From: Pseudoxanthomonas sp. 3HH-4
GTDB taxonomy: Bacteria > Pseudomonadota > Gammaproteobacteria > Xanthomonadales > Xanthomonadaceae
Length of the DNA: 64,000 bases
Assembly (NCBI RefSeq): GCF_006716465.1
Contig: NZ_VFPB01000004.1
Coordinates: 327,526-391,525 of the forward strand
Direction: 5' to 3'
How positions within the stretch are numbered: position 1 is the first letter of the stretch; each line of letters starts with the position of its first letter. The notes beneath the pieces are model-generated. The model was not told where the DNA came from. It saw nothing but the letters and a program-made list of their open reading frames with translations, and did no database searches. The position numbers and the translations under genes were made by a program. Shown here piece by piece: positions 29,901 through 38,616 of this stretch.

Positions 29901-31978
29901 CGTTCTCCGACATCGCCAACGGCCTGGCCATCGCGCACGGTTTCTGGATGGGCGACGCGTTCGCGTCCGGTGGCTCGGTGGGCTACGACCACAAGGGCAT
30001 GGGCATCACCGCGCGCGGCGCGTGGGAGTCGGTCAAGCGCCATTTCCGCGCGATGAACCGCGACAGCCAGACCGAAGACTTCACCTGCGTCGGCATCGGC
30101 GACATGTCCGGCGACGTGTTCGGCAACGGCATGCTGCTGTCGGAACACATCCGCCTGCTGGCCGCATTCGATCACCGCCACATCTTCCTGGACCCGAACC
30201 CCGATGCGGCGAAGTCGTTCAAGGAACGCGACCGTATGTTCAAGGTGCCGCGCTCCAGCTGGGCCGACTACGATGCCAAGCTGATTTCCAAGGGCGGCGG
30301 CATCCATCCGCGCAGTGCGAAGTCGATCGACATCACCCCGGAAGTGCGCGCCGCACTCGGCATCGCAGACGGCGTGAAGTCGATGACGCCGAACGAGCTG
30401 ATGAGCGCCATCCTGAAGTCGCCGGTCGACCTGCTGTGGAACGGCGGCATCGGCACCTACGTCAAGGCCGCCAGCGAGACTCACGCCGACGTGGGCGACC
30501 GCGCCAACAACGGACTGCGCGTCGATGGCCGCGACCTGCGCTGCAAGGTGGTGGGCGAGGGCGGCAACCTGGGCCTGACCCAACTGGGCCGCATCGAAGC
30601 CGCGCAGCATGGCGTGCTGCTCAACACCGACTTCATCGACAACTCCGCCGGCGTGGACACCTCGGATCATGAGGTGAACATCAAGATCCTGCTCAACGGT
30701 GTGGTGCAGGCCAAGAAGCTGGGCATGGACGCGCGCAACAAGCTGCTGGCCGACATGACGGGCGAGGTGGCCGACCTGGTGCTGTGGGACAACTACCGCC
30801 AGAACCAGGCCATCAGCCTGATGGAACGCATGAGCGTCTCGCGCCTGGGCTCCAAGCAGCATTTCATCCAGACGCTGGAGTCGCAGGGCCTGCTGGATCG
30901 CCAGATCGAGTTCCTGCCGTCCGACGCCGAACTGGCCGAACGCAAGGCGCGCGGGCAGGGCCTGACGCGCCCCGAGCTGTCGGTGTTGCTGTCCTACTCC
31001 AAGCTGGTGGCGTTCCAGCAGTTGCTGGAATCCGATGTGCCCGAGGACCCGTACCTCTCCAAGGAGTTGCAGCGCTACTTCCCGCAGCCGCTGCAGAAAA
31101 AGTACGCCTCGGAGATGGAGAAGCATCGCCTGAAGCGCGAGATCATCGCCACGGCTGTGACCAACACCACCATCAACCGGATGGGCGCCACCTTCCTGCT
31201 GCGCATGCAGGAAGACACCGGCCGCTCGCCGGCGGAGGTCGCCAAGGCCTTCACCATCACCCGCGAGACGCTGGATGCGCGGGCGCTGTGGAACCAGATC
31301 GACGCGCTGGATGGCAAAGTGCCGGAATCGGTGCAGATCGACGCGTTGCAGGTGATCTGGCAGGTGCAGCGCAACTTCACCCGCTGGCTGCTGACCCGCC
31401 AGGGGCCGATTCCAGCGATCGCCACAGCGGTGGAGCGGTATCACGACGGCTTCAACGAAATCCGTGCCGCCGACGGCGTGCTGCCGGACTCGCTGCGTCC
31501 GGCGTACAACGCCAGCCTGCAGGAATGGAAGGACAAGGGTCTGCCGCCTGCGCTGGCCGGCCAGATCGCGGCGCTGCCGTACCTGGAGCCTTCCTGCGAC
31601 ATCATCGAGCTGGCCCGGGCGCGCAAGCTCAAGCCGGTCGAGGTGTCGAAGGCGCACTACCGCCTGGGCGAGGCGCTGCACCTGCCGTGGCTGCAGGACC
31701 AGATCGAAGCGTTGAAGGTCGATGGCCGCTGGCATGCCGTCGCGCGGGGTGTGTTGCGCGATGAGCTGGCAGCGCACCAGCGCACGTTGACCAACCAGTT
31801 GCTGTCGCTGCCGGGCGGCAACGCCGACGCCAAGGTCAAGGCCTGGCTGGGCCGCGACGACGCCGGGCTGCGCTTCACGCTGAACATGCTCAACGAGCTG
31901 GCCGCGCAGAAGACGCTTGACTACCCCACGGCGTCAGTGGCGGTACAGCGCCTGGGGCAGTTGGCGTCCCAAGGCTGA
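26909..31978 (+). CDS. NAD-specific glutamate dehydrogenase, large (180-kDa class)
   Basis: A 1689-residue enzyme of the L-GDH class, which deaminates glutamate to 2-oxoglutarate with NAD and mainly works in glutamate catabolism. The catalytic part is in the middle: GGLRWSDRREDFRTEVLGL and VPVGAKGGFF with Lys928 as the active-site lysine, then the NAD fold (VGEGGNLGLTQLGR). N-terminal ACT-like and C-terminal helical regulatory domains flank it, as usual for the class. Residues 1-58 form an unusual Lys/Pro/Ala-rich basic extension. It is a single-gene unit ending in a strong terminator. Confidence 0.96.
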   Translation: MNAARSPKKASKQKPKPEASKATKSVTPKATPTKKVAARPVQAAKAAGEKGKVKAVAGPFSLAPILAAIRKRVPGASVQAETQTFAEAFYKRMEEDEYPHHSADGWAAIAADTLAFARNRKPGTANVRIFNASQKSHGWESPHTVLQIINDDMPFLVDSVSMALAEMGVGVHVLGHPLVRFTRDKAGKVQAVGEGKPESLMLLEIDRLPPDEMAAIEKRIRAVLEEVRAIVRDWSAMREKMLSLADDMATRRMPVDDDGRREAQEFLRWAAADHFTFFGYREYRVEKSTGILGAVEDSGLGLLREGDTTPPRNIKTLAAHYLPQGGSVDALILTKTNRRSTVHRPGNMDYIGVLEFDAKGNPIAEQRFIGLYTSSAYNRRPWEIPLVRERHEYVMQKSGLSPSGHSGKALRHILETLPREELFQSSDEELFRTSMGILGLQERVRSKLFLRRDRYGRFYSALVYIPRERFNTDVRLRIESLLKDAMRGEYVDSSVLLGESPLAQLHITIRPKAGEQVEVDTSALEGDIAHLLRNWQDDLRETLITRHGESKGLLLAGGYGRALPAGYIEVVSPEGAARDVEHLASLSGADDLRLSLHESRRKRPGQGRLRLNLYRQESDIPLSDALPLMENMGLRVISEHPFRLETARGAHYIQEFEVEPVGGEFDIARLAPAFEDAFARVWHGDAENDGFNKLVLGAGLAWRQVALLRGYCKYLLQTGVPFSQSYVEETLNRYPLLARLLVELFEARFDPATGSESKAQIKEGQDRFAAELKALAGNDEAAAKTLATLVEARGGKREQQIDAAHRALIKLMDRVSSLDDDRILRGFMGAIEATLRTSFYQRGKDGQPAHTISFKFDSAKVPDLPKPRPYREIFVYGPRVEGVHLRFGPVARGGLRWSDRREDFRTEVLGLVKAQMVKNTVIVPVGAKGGFFVKRPPVGGDRDAVLAEGIACYKLFIQGLLDITDNIVGNKIVPPVDVVRHDQDDPYLVVAADKGTATFSDIANGLAIAHGFWMGDAFASGGSVGYDHKGMGITARGAWESVKRHFRAMNRDSQTEDFTCVGIGDMSGDVFGNGMLLSEHIRLLAAFDHRHIFLDPNPDAAKSFKERDRMFKVPRSSWADYDAKLISKGGGIHPRSAKSIDITPEVRAALGIADGVKSMTPNELMSAILKSPVDLLWNGGIGTYVKAASETHADVGDRANNGLRVDGRDLRCKVVGEGGNLGLTQLGRIEAAQHGVLLNTDFIDNSAGVDTSDHEVNIKILLNGVVQAKKLGMDARNKLLADMTGEVADLVLWDNYRQNQAISLMERMSVSRLGSKQHFIQTLESQGLLDRQIEFLPSDAELAERKARGQGLTRPELSVLLSYSKLVAFQQLLESDVPEDPYLSKELQRYFPQPLQKKYASEMEKHRLKREIIATAVTNTTINRMGATFLLRMQEDTGRSPAEVAKAFTITRETLDARALWNQIDALDGKVPESVQIDALQVIWQVQRNFTRWLLTRQGPIPAIATAVERYHDGFNEIRAADGVLPDSLRPAYNASLQEWKDKGLPPALAGQIAALPYLEPSCDIIELARARKLKPVEVSKAHYRLGEALHLPWLQDQIEALKVDGRWHAVARGVLRDELAAHQRTLTNQLLSLPGGNADAKVKAWLGRDDAGLRFTLNMLNELAAQKTLDYPTASVAVQRLGQLASQG

Positions 31979-32002
31979 TTGCCTGTCATGCGAGAGAAAC
32001 GG

Positions 32003-32027
32003 GGCGGCCTTCGGGCCGCCTTTTTTT
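32003..32027 (+). terminator. Rho-independent terminator after glutamate dehydrogenase
   Basis: A 7-bp stem GGCGGCC/GGCCGCC with a TTCG tetraloop and seven T. Confidence 0.92.
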
Positions 32028-32134
32028 GTGGCCGCCCTCCATGGCCGCCACCCGGTGGACCAACGCTGTGCGTTGTCAAAAAGCGCTCCCGGCGTTTTTT
32101 TCTGTACGCTGTGCGGGCCACGATGGAGCCACGG

Positions 32135-32902
32135 ATGTCCACACCCCGCATCGCCTTCCTCGCCAGTCCCACGCCTGAGGCACAGGAGGCGCTGGCGACC
32201 CTGCAGCGCGAGCACGGCGCGCATGCGCCGGACCAGGCAGACGTGCTGTGCGCGCTGGGCGGCGATGGGTTCATGCTGCAGACGCTGCATCGGCATGGCG
32301 CGCTCGGCAAGCCGGTGTTCGGCATGAAGCTGGGCACCGTGGGCTTCCTGATGAACCACTATCGCTCGGACGGCCTGTTCGACCGGATTGCCGCGGCGGA
32401 ACCGGCCAAGCTGCGGCCACTGGAAATGCAGGCGCTGACCGAGTCCGGCACGTCCACGTCATCGCTGGCCTACAACGAAGTGTCGCTGCTGCGCCAGACG
32501 CGGCAGGCAGCGCATATCCAGATCGATCTCAACGGCGAAACCCGCCTGGACGAGCTGATCTGCGATGGCGTGCTGACTGCGACGCCAGCAGGCAGCACCG
32601 CGTACAACTTCTCCGCGCACGGGCCGATCCTGCCCCTGGGTTCGCACACCATTGCGCTGACGCCGATCGCGCCGTTCCGTCCGCGCCGCTGGCGTGGCGC
32701 CATCCTCAAGGCCGATACCGAGATCCGGTTCCGCGTGCTGGACCCGTACAAGCGCCCGGTCAGCGCCACCGCCGATTCGCACGAGGTGCGGGACGTGGTG
32801 GAGGTGACCATCCGCGAGTCGCGTGACCACACGGTCACGCTGCTGTTCGACCGCGAGCACAACCTCGAAGAACGCATCCTCAGCGAGCAGTTCATGACCT
32901 GA
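32135..32902 (+). CDS. nadK: NAD kinase
   Basis: A 255-residue enzyme that phosphorylates NAD to NADP with ATP (or polyphosphate). The motifs are LGGDGFMLQ (GGDG with the catalytic Asp), the NE motif in AYNEVSLLR and the glycine-rich TPAGSTAYN. The ATG at 32135 is preceded by TGGAG at a good distance; the open frame extends upstream to 31979 through the terminator, which is not translated. The protein is shorter than E. coli NadK (292) but normal for the short form found in xanthomonads. Confidence 0.94.
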   Translation: MSTPRIAFLASPTPEAQEALATLQREHGAHAPDQADVLCALGGDGFMLQTLHRHGALGKPVFGMKLGTVGFLMNHYRSDGLFDRIAAAEPAKLRPLEMQALTESGTSTSSLAYNEVSLLRQTRQAAHIQIDLNGETRLDELICDGVLTATPAGSTAYNFSAHGPILPLGSHTIALTPIAPFRPRRWRGAILKADTEIRFRVLDPYKRPVSATADSHEVRDVVEVTIRESRDHTVTLLFDREHNLEERILSEQFMT

Positions 32903-33017
32903 GGATTGTCCCGGCGACATCGTGATTTCGCCGCATTGCGGCTTGCCGGGTCATCCCACGCATGATATCCAGCGCCCCGTGGCGATTCGGTTCGCATCCA
33001 CCCGGGGAGGGGTCACG

Positions 33018-33509
33018 ATGCAGTTGAAGTGCGCGTTGGCGCTGTGCGCCGTTCTTGCCGTGACCGATGCGGCGGCCTGCAATCTGTCCACTGGAACCAC
33101 CGCGTTCGCAGCCGGTGGTGCATCGCCGGCGCTGGTCGATGACGGTACCCTGAAGCCGCCCTTGCTGGAGGTGGTCAGCCTGACGCGCGGCGTGGACGGG
33201 CACGCGTCGTGCGATGCCAGCGGATTGTTGACGCTGGGCCTGGAATGGCCTCGCGGCACGGACTACAAGCTGCGTGAACTCGGGTTCGAGTTTCGCGTGC
33301 TCGGCGAGGACGCCCTTGCCATCTTTCCCCGAGAGCCGGTGGCGGGGCGCGTTGAGGGCCGTCGCAGCGAGTTCGTGTTCCTGTGGCGCGATGGACCGCC
33401 CTCGGAACAGTCGCCGATCGATCTGCTGGTCGAAGTGCGCGCCATCACGCCCGACAATCGCCGGGGGCCGCCGGCACAGGTACGTATTGCCGCGGCGCCG
33501 GGAGGATAG
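33018..33509 (+). CDS. hypothetical exported protein
   Basis: A 163-residue protein that I do not recognise. It begins with a signal peptide (MQLKCALALCAVLAVTDAAA, cleavage near AAA-CN) behind a clear GGGGAGG ribosome binding site. After cleavage Cys is at or next to the new N terminus, but the preceding sequence (TDAAAC) is not a standard lipobox. A second Cys occurs in ASCDASG. The rest looks beta-rich with no repeats or known motifs. The coding frame continues the GC pattern of its neighbours, so the gene looks real and native. Confidence 0.72.
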   Translation: MQLKCALALCAVLAVTDAAACNLSTGTTAFAAGGASPALVDDGTLKPPLLEVVSLTRGVDGHASCDASGLLTLGLEWPRGTDYKLRELGFEFRVLGEDALAIFPREPVAGRVEGRRSEFVFLWRDGPPSEQSPIDLLVEVRAITPDNRRGPPAQVRIAAAPGG

Positions 33510-33557
33510 CGGCGCAGCGTCTCGCGTCGTGCGCCACAGATCGCCGATACTGTACGC

Positions 33558-34466
33558 ATGGCCGACAACACCCCCCGTTTGCTGACCGTCGCGGTCACGT
33601 CGCGCGCCCTGTTCGATCTGGAGGAAAGCCACGCGCTGTACGAGCGCGAGGGCGTACAGGCCTATTCCGACTACCAGCGCACGCACGAAGACGATGTGCT
33701 GGCGCCGGGCATCGCCTATCCCGTCGTGCGCAAGCTGCTGGCGCTCAACGTGGGGGCGCCTCCGGAAGCGCCGCGCGTCGAAGTGATCCTGCTCTCGCGC
33801 AACTCGGCCGATACCGGCCTGCGCATCTTCAACTCCATCCAGCACTACGGCCTGGGGATCGTGCGTGCCACGTTCACGGCCGGCGAGCCAACCTGGCCCT
33901 ACGTCAAACCGTTCGGCACCGACCTGTTCCTGTCGGCCAACCCGGAATCAGTGCGGCGCTCACTGGAGCACGGCATCGCGGCGGCGACCATCCTGCCGGC
34001 AGGCGCACCGCAGCAGCGGCACGAGCACCAGTTGCGCATCGCATTCGATGGCGACGCGGTCATCTTCGGCGACGAGAGCGAGCGCATTTCCCGCGAACAG
34101 GGCGTGGAGGCATTCGGCCGGCACGAGCAACAGCGTGCACGCGAGCCCTTGTCGGGCGGCCCGTTCCGCAACTTCCTGTCGGCTTTGCACCAGTTGCAGC
34201 AGGTCTTCCCGCCCGATGAGCGTTCGCCTATCCGCACCGCCCTGGTCACCGCGCGTTCCGCGCCGGCGCACGAGCGGGTGATCCGCACGCTGCGCGAATG
34301 GGGCGTGCGTCTGGACGAGGCGCTCTTCCTCGGCGGCCGCCACAAGGGGCCGTTCCTGGAAGCCTTCGGCGCCGACATCTTCTTCGACGACTCGCAACAC
34401 AACATCGACAGCGCACGCCACCATGTGGCCGCAGGTCATGTTCCGCACGGGGTGGCGAACCCGTAG
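33558..34466 (+). CDS. 5'-nucleotidase, cytosolic type I family (PF06189-like)
   Basis: A 302-residue protein resembling bacterial homologues of animal cytosolic 5'-nucleotidase I, which dephosphorylate nucleoside monophosphates. Family landmarks are AVTSRALFDLEESHALYE near the N terminus, VEVILLSRNSADTGLRIFNSI, the phosphatase-type aspartates in AFDGDAVIFGDESE and IFFDDSQHNID close to the C terminus. These correspond to the HAD-like catalytic motifs. It is cytoplasmic (no signal). The gene ends 18 bases from a convergent DUF2939 gene. Confidence 0.88.
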   Translation: MADNTPRLLTVAVTSRALFDLEESHALYEREGVQAYSDYQRTHEDDVLAPGIAYPVVRKLLALNVGAPPEAPRVEVILLSRNSADTGLRIFNSIQHYGLGIVRATFTAGEPTWPYVKPFGTDLFLSANPESVRRSLEHGIAAATILPAGAPQQRHEHQLRIAFDGDAVIFGDESERISREQGVEAFGRHEQQRAREPLSGGPFRNFLSALHQLQQVFPPDERSPIRTALVTARSAPAHERVIRTLREWGVRLDEALFLGGRHKGPFLEAFGADIFFDDSQHNIDSARHHVAAGHVPHGVANP

Positions 34467-34484
34467 GGCGTGCGCTGGCCCGCC

Positions 34485-35027
34485 TTACAGCGGCAGGCGG
34501 ATGTCGGTCAGACGCCAGCGCAGGCCCTGGCGCGTGAAGACGAACACCACCGGGTCGCCATCATCGTCGTGCACGGTGGCAGTGAAACGGGACAACGACG
34601 CGTAGCGGTGGCTGGCCTGCCTGAGTGGATCTGCCGGCGTCGGCGGGGCGTAGGTGTCGCCGCCCACGGTGTCGCCGACGGCGCGTTTCCATGTGGCGCG
34701 GCCTTCCAGGATCGCGGCGATGCCCATCGGCGTGACCATCGTGTCCACCCCGCGCCCCAGCACGCTGTTGGCGATCGAGAGTGCCGCGGCACCAAACAGG
34801 TTGCCGCTGAGTTCCGGCCCGGCCCGCCGCGCGAGCGAGTCCTCCACCTGCGCGCGCAGGTTCACCCGCAACGAAGCGAAATCGACATGCTTCTGCAGTT
34901 TGCCGGTGTCCTGCTCCGCCAGCGCCGTACGGATGCCGTGGATGGCCAGGTAGGGACCGGCGGCCACATAGCCCGCCAACCCGAGCAGGAGGGCGACCAG
35001 CACTCCGATCACGAGCCACTTCTTCAT
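34485..35027 (-). CDS. DUF2939 family membrane-anchored protein
   Basis: A 180-residue protein with one N-terminal membrane segment (WLVIGVLVALLLGLAGYVAA) and the family pattern GPYLAIHGIRTALAEQD. The C-terminal half (RFTATVHDDDGDPVVFVFTRQGLRWRLTDIRLPL) looks like a small beta-rich domain facing the periplasm. The function of the family is unknown. The ATG at 35025-35027 follows GGAGG; a TTG two codons upstream is less likely. It lies 15 bases after the DUF2461 gene and is probably cotranscribed with it. Confidence 0.85.
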   Translation of the reverse strand: MKKWLVIGVLVALLLGLAGYVAAGPYLAIHGIRTALAEQDTGKLQKHVDFASLRVNLRAQVEDSLARRAGPELSGNLFGAAALSIANSVLGRGVDTMVTPMGIAAILEGRATWKRAVGDTVGGDTYAPPTPADPLRQASHRYASLSRFTATVHDDDGDPVVFVFTRQGLRWRLTDIRLPL

Positions 35028-35042
35028 CGGCAAACCTCCGGG

Positions 35043-35729
35043 TCAGAACTCCAGGTCCAGCGCAGCGCACAGGTAGTCGACGAACGGGCCAAGCGCCTTG
35101 AGATCGGCCGCCACGGTCTGGCGCAGCTTCGGACCGGTCATGGTGGCATCGTCCAGCGATCTCCAGAATACGAAATTGCGGTGTTTCAGGTCTTCGATGA
35201 ACTCGAAATCGGCGGGAAACCCCCGCGGCGGACGCACCAGCTTTTCGCTCTCTTCGAACTCGAAGCGCCGCCGGAAGGGCACGTCGTGCGCCGCCTTCTT
35301 CCAACTGCCCGGGTTGTCCAGGATGAACTGCCGCACCCGCCGCTGCGTGTCCGGCTCGGGATGCCAGAGTCCGGCACCGACGAAACACTCGCCAGGCTGC
35401 AGGTGCAGGTAGAACGAGGGCGCAGGCAACTGCTTGTGGCGCTCGTGGAACAGGCGCGCGCCCTGCCAGGACTTGTACGGTGACTTGTCGTTGGAGAAAC
35501 GCGCGTCACGGTAGATGCGGAACAGCGACCCGCCCACGGTCTTCGGATCCGAGCGGAAATGCAGGCTTACCGCTGCGAGGTCGGGTTGGAGATCGGTCAG
35601 CAAACGGAGGAACGGCTGCCGGACATGACCCTCGTACTGCGTCTTGTGATCGTTGAACCAGGTCTTGTCGTTGTGGCGGGCCAGCCCGCGCAGGAACTTG
35701 AAGCTGGCATCGGAGAAGTAGGTGGCCAT
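35043..35729 (-). CDS. DUF2461 family protein
   Basis: A 228-residue cytoplasmic protein with the DUF2461 signatures FKFLRGLARHNDKTWFNDHK near the N terminus, FRIYRDARFSNDKSPYKSW and FYLHLQPGECFVGAGLW. The biochemical role of the family is unknown. I take the ATG at 35727-35729; another ATG three codons upstream is equally possible, and neither has a strong ribosome binding site. It lies between sbcB and the DUF2939 gene on the same strand. Confidence 0.88.
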   Translation of the reverse strand: MATYFSDASFKFLRGLARHNDKTWFNDHKTQYEGHVRQPFLRLLTDLQPDLAAVSLHFRSDPKTVGGSLFRIYRDARFSNDKSPYKSWQGARLFHERHKQLPAPSFYLHLQPGECFVGAGLWHPEPDTQRRVRQFILDNPGSWKKAAHDVPFRRRFEFEESEKLVRPPRGFPADFEFIEDLKHRNFVFWRSLDDATMTGPKLRQTVAADLKALGPFVDYLCAALDLEF

Positions 35730-35794
35730 GGCTGCCATTCTAGACAAGCCGGCGTCATCAGGCCGACAAGGCTGCCCTCGATGTCGACCTCGCA

Positions 35795-37234
35795 CTAGAG
35801 ACCGGCCTGCACGTCCTCGCGCCACTGCTGGATCTTGTCCAGCAGGGCCAGTCGTTCCGCATCGGCGGCGTGCGCCGCCCGCAGGCCCGCAAGTTCGGCA
35901 TCGAAGCTGGTGAAGCTGTATTCGGACATGCCGCTGTCGGTCGCGAGGCGCTGCCGGCGGTAGTCGTCCCAGCGCTGGCGTTCGACCGGAGAAAGCGAGC
36001 CGGGCCAGTTGCGTGCGCGATAGCGGAACAACAGTTCAGGCAGGCGGGCATCGCGGAAGCCGAAATCGCGCTGGCCCAGCAGCGCGGGCGGCGTGGTCCG
36101 GACCTCGGTGAAGCGGCGTTTGTCCGCGTCCGCCAGGAAGCCATCGTAAAGCGAGGCATCCACGTCCCCGGGAGTGAACTCCCGCTCGCCGGCGAACACC
36201 TGCCGCACCTTCTCCGCAAGCGTCGGGCCGGCCTCGCGAAGGACCTCTGCGTGGCGCTCGCAGCGTGCGGGATCGATGCCCAGCCGGTCCATGTCGGCAG
36301 GACGCAGATGCGACCAGGCGACCAGCGCCGGTGCACGGTTCAGATGGACTTCCTTCAGCGGGATCCGCTGCTCGCCCTCCGGCAGATCGGAGGCCGGGGT
36401 GTAAAGACGATCGGCGATCTCGTCGGGCGCCATGGACAGCAGCGCGGTCGGATCGCTTTCCAAGTCGAACACCACCACGCGATTGTCGATACGCGGATGC
36501 CGTGTCAATGGCAGCACCGGCGCGGCACAGAGGCGGCTGGCGGGGTAGCGCTGCGAGACATGCAGTACCGGCTGCATGGCCGTCACGTCCAGCAGGCGCG
36601 CGGCGAAGCGCTTGTCGCGCAGTTGCAATGCGTAGTCCCACAGGCGGGGTTGGGCCTGCCGCATCAGCCGGGCCAGGCCGATGGTGGCGTAGACATCCGA
36701 CAGGGCCTCGTGCGCATCGCCTTCGCGGACGCGGTTGGCCAGCGCCAGGTGTTCCAGCTTGAACGACGTTGCGCCATCGTCCCGCTTCGGCCACACGATG
36801 CCGTCCGGCCGTAGCGCATGCATCAGCCGCATCACGTCCAGCAAGTCCCAGCGCGAGTTGCCGCCACGCCATTCGCGCTCGTAGGGCTCATGGAAATTGC
36901 GGAACAGGCCGTGACGCACGAACTCGTCATCGAAGCGCAGGCTGTTGTAGCCCAGCGTGCAGGTTTCCGGCCGGCCCATCTCGTCGGCAATGCGGGCGAA
37001 GGCCTCGGCTTCGTTGACGCCATCGCGCAGCGCCTGCTGCGGCGTGATGCCGGTGATCAGCGTGGCGATGGGCGAAGGCAGCAAGTCATCCGCCGGCCGT
37101 ACGAAGAAGCTGACCGGCTCCTCCATCAACTCCAGCGCAGGCGTGGTGCGCACGGCTGCGACCTGCGCGATCCGGCTGCGGCGGGGATCCGCACCGAAGG
37201 TCTCCAGATCATAGAACAGGAAGCTGGCGCTCAC
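35795..37234 (-). CDS. sbcB: exodeoxyribonuclease I
   Basis: A 479-residue DEDDh-type 3'-5' exonuclease acting on single-stranded DNA in recombination and mismatch repair. Asp9 and Glu11 in FLFYDLETFG are the first metal ligands, with the second Asp in YNSLRFDDEFVRHGLFRN and the His-Asp pair in GDAHEALSDVYATIGLA. The length matches E. coli ExoI (475). The start is GTG, overlapping the stop of the kynurenine monooxygenase gene (GTGA), so a DNA repair gene is translationally coupled to the end of a catabolic operon. Confidence 0.96.
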   Translation of the reverse strand: MSASFLFYDLETFGADPRRSRIAQVAAVRTTPALELMEEPVSFFVRPADDLLPSPIATLITGITPQQALRDGVNEAEAFARIADEMGRPETCTLGYNSLRFDDEFVRHGLFRNFHEPYEREWRGGNSRWDLLDVMRLMHALRPDGIVWPKRDDGATSFKLEHLALANRVREGDAHEALSDVYATIGLARLMRQAQPRLWDYALQLRDKRFAARLLDVTAMQPVLHVSQRYPASRLCAAPVLPLTRHPRIDNRVVVFDLESDPTALLSMAPDEIADRLYTPASDLPEGEQRIPLKEVHLNRAPALVAWSHLRPADMDRLGIDPARCERHAEVLREAGPTLAEKVRQVFAGEREFTPGDVDASLYDGFLADADKRRFTEVRTTPPALLGQRDFGFRDARLPELLFRYRARNWPGSLSPVERQRWDDYRRQRLATDSGMSEYSFTSFDAELAGLRAAHAADAERLALLDKIQQWREDVQAGL

Positions 37235-38601
37235 CCGGCCGTCTCCTCCAGCACCGGCAAGCGCGCCAGTACATCGGCGTCCACCGCTGCCCAGTCGATC
37301 CCATCGAGGGCTTCACGTCCAGCGGTATGCCGTACCAGCAGGTCGCGCTGCACGTGGCTGCGGTGCTGCGCCACCGCATACGGGATGCGCATGAAGCTGA
37401 CCATCGTGTAGTGCGGCACGAAGCGGTCCGGGTGGCGTTGCTGCAGCGACAGCTCCAGTTCCCGCTGCAACAGATAGCCAGTGTCGTCCACCTTGTCGCG
37501 CATTTCCACGTAGTTCTCCAGCGCCATTTCCTGGATGGCGAGCGCGTTTGGCTTGCGCTCGGCTTCGAAGGCGGCGAAAGCCTTCGCGAGGTCTTGCGTG
37601 GATTGCAGGTGGTGGGCGAGGGCGACGCAATCCTCGAAAGCGCAGTTCATCCCCTGACCGTGGAACGGCACCATGGCGTGGGCGGCGTCGCCCAACAGCA
37701 CGGCCTGGCCCCGCAGGTGCCAGCGTTCGAGATACAGCGTGGCGAGCAGGCCGGTGGGGTTGGCGTCCCAGTCCTGCTCCAGTCGCGGGATCAGCGGCAC
37801 CGCATCGGCGAAATCACGCAGGAACAGGGCCTTCGCTTCCGCACCGCTGCGCACGCTGTCGAAGCCCGGATCGCCTTCGTTGGGCAGGAACAGCGTCACC
37901 GTGAACGTGCGCTCGTCGTTGGGCAACGCGATGCACATGTAGTGGCCGCGCGGCCAGATATGCAGGGCATTCGGCTCCATGATGAAGCTGCCGTCGGCGG
38001 CGGGGGGAATTTCCAGTTCCTTGTAGGAGTGGTCGAGGAACTCGGTGCGTTCGCCGAGATCCTCCCGTCGCTGCATGGCGCCACGCAAGGATGAGCCGGC
38101 ACCGTCGGCACCGATCAGGGCGGTGAACCCGACAGGATGGACGCCACCATCCCGCTCATCGACGAAGCGGGCGATGCGCGCTTCGAAATCCACGGATTCC
38201 AACCGGCGGTTGAACTGGATGACGGCCCCTGCACGTTCGGCCAGGTCCAACAGCGTGATGTTCAGGTCGCCGCGATGGATCGACCAGATGACCTCGGAGT
38301 CGTCGCGTCCGTAGCGCTGCAACTGCAGCCGTCCGTCGAGGGCATGCACCATGCGCCCGCGCATCATCACCGCCTGCCGCATTACCGCATCGTCCGCATC
38401 CGCCATCCGCAGCGCATGGCGGCCACGTTCGGTCAGTGCCAGGTTGATCGAGCGTCCACCGGCATAGCCCTGCACACGCGGGTCGCCGCGCTTCTCGAAC
38501 ACCTCCACGCGCCAGCCGGCGCGCGCCATCAGGGTGGCCAGCAGCGCGCCGGCGAGGCCGGCGCCGATGATGGTGATGTGTCGTTGTGGCTCAATGCCCA
38601 A
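37231..38601 (-). CDS. kmo: kynurenine 3-monooxygenase
   Basis: A 456-residue FAD-dependent aromatic hydroxylase that makes 3-hydroxykynurenine from kynurenine with NADPH and O2. The FAD motif ITIIGAGLAGALLA is at residues 9-22, the DG motif is in LIGADGAGSSLR, and the GD motif is in LLGDAAHAMVPFHGQGMNCAFED. The start is TTG at 38601 behind GGAGAG. The bacterial form lacks a long C-terminal membrane anchor. It follows kynU by 15 bases and overlaps sbcB by GTGA. Confidence 0.95.
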   Translation of the reverse strand: MGIEPQRHITIIGAGLAGALLATLMARAGWRVEVFEKRGDPRVQGYAGGRSINLALTERGRHALRMADADDAVMRQAVMMRGRMVHALDGRLQLQRYGRDDSEVIWSIHRGDLNITLLDLAERAGAVIQFNRRLESVDFEARIARFVDERDGGVHPVGFTALIGADGAGSSLRGAMQRREDLGERTEFLDHSYKELEIPPAADGSFIMEPNALHIWPRGHYMCIALPNDERTFTVTLFLPNEGDPGFDSVRSGAEAKALFLRDFADAVPLIPRLEQDWDANPTGLLATLYLERWHLRGQAVLLGDAAHAMVPFHGQGMNCAFEDCVALAHHLQSTQDLAKAFAAFEAERKPNALAIQEMALENYVEMRDKVDDTGYLLQRELELSLQQRHPDRFVPHYTMVSFMRIPYAVAQHRSHVQRDLLVRHTAGREALDGIDWAAVDADVLARLPVLEETAG

Positions 38602-38616
38602 GAGCGTCTCTCCGGA

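Noticed and set aside
27092-31777. A 1561-codon open frame on the minus strand opposite glutamate dehydrogenase
   Set aside because: It is a mirror frame caused by GC-rich third positions. The product is low in complexity (His, Arg, Leu, Gln) and the plus-strand gene is beyond doubt.
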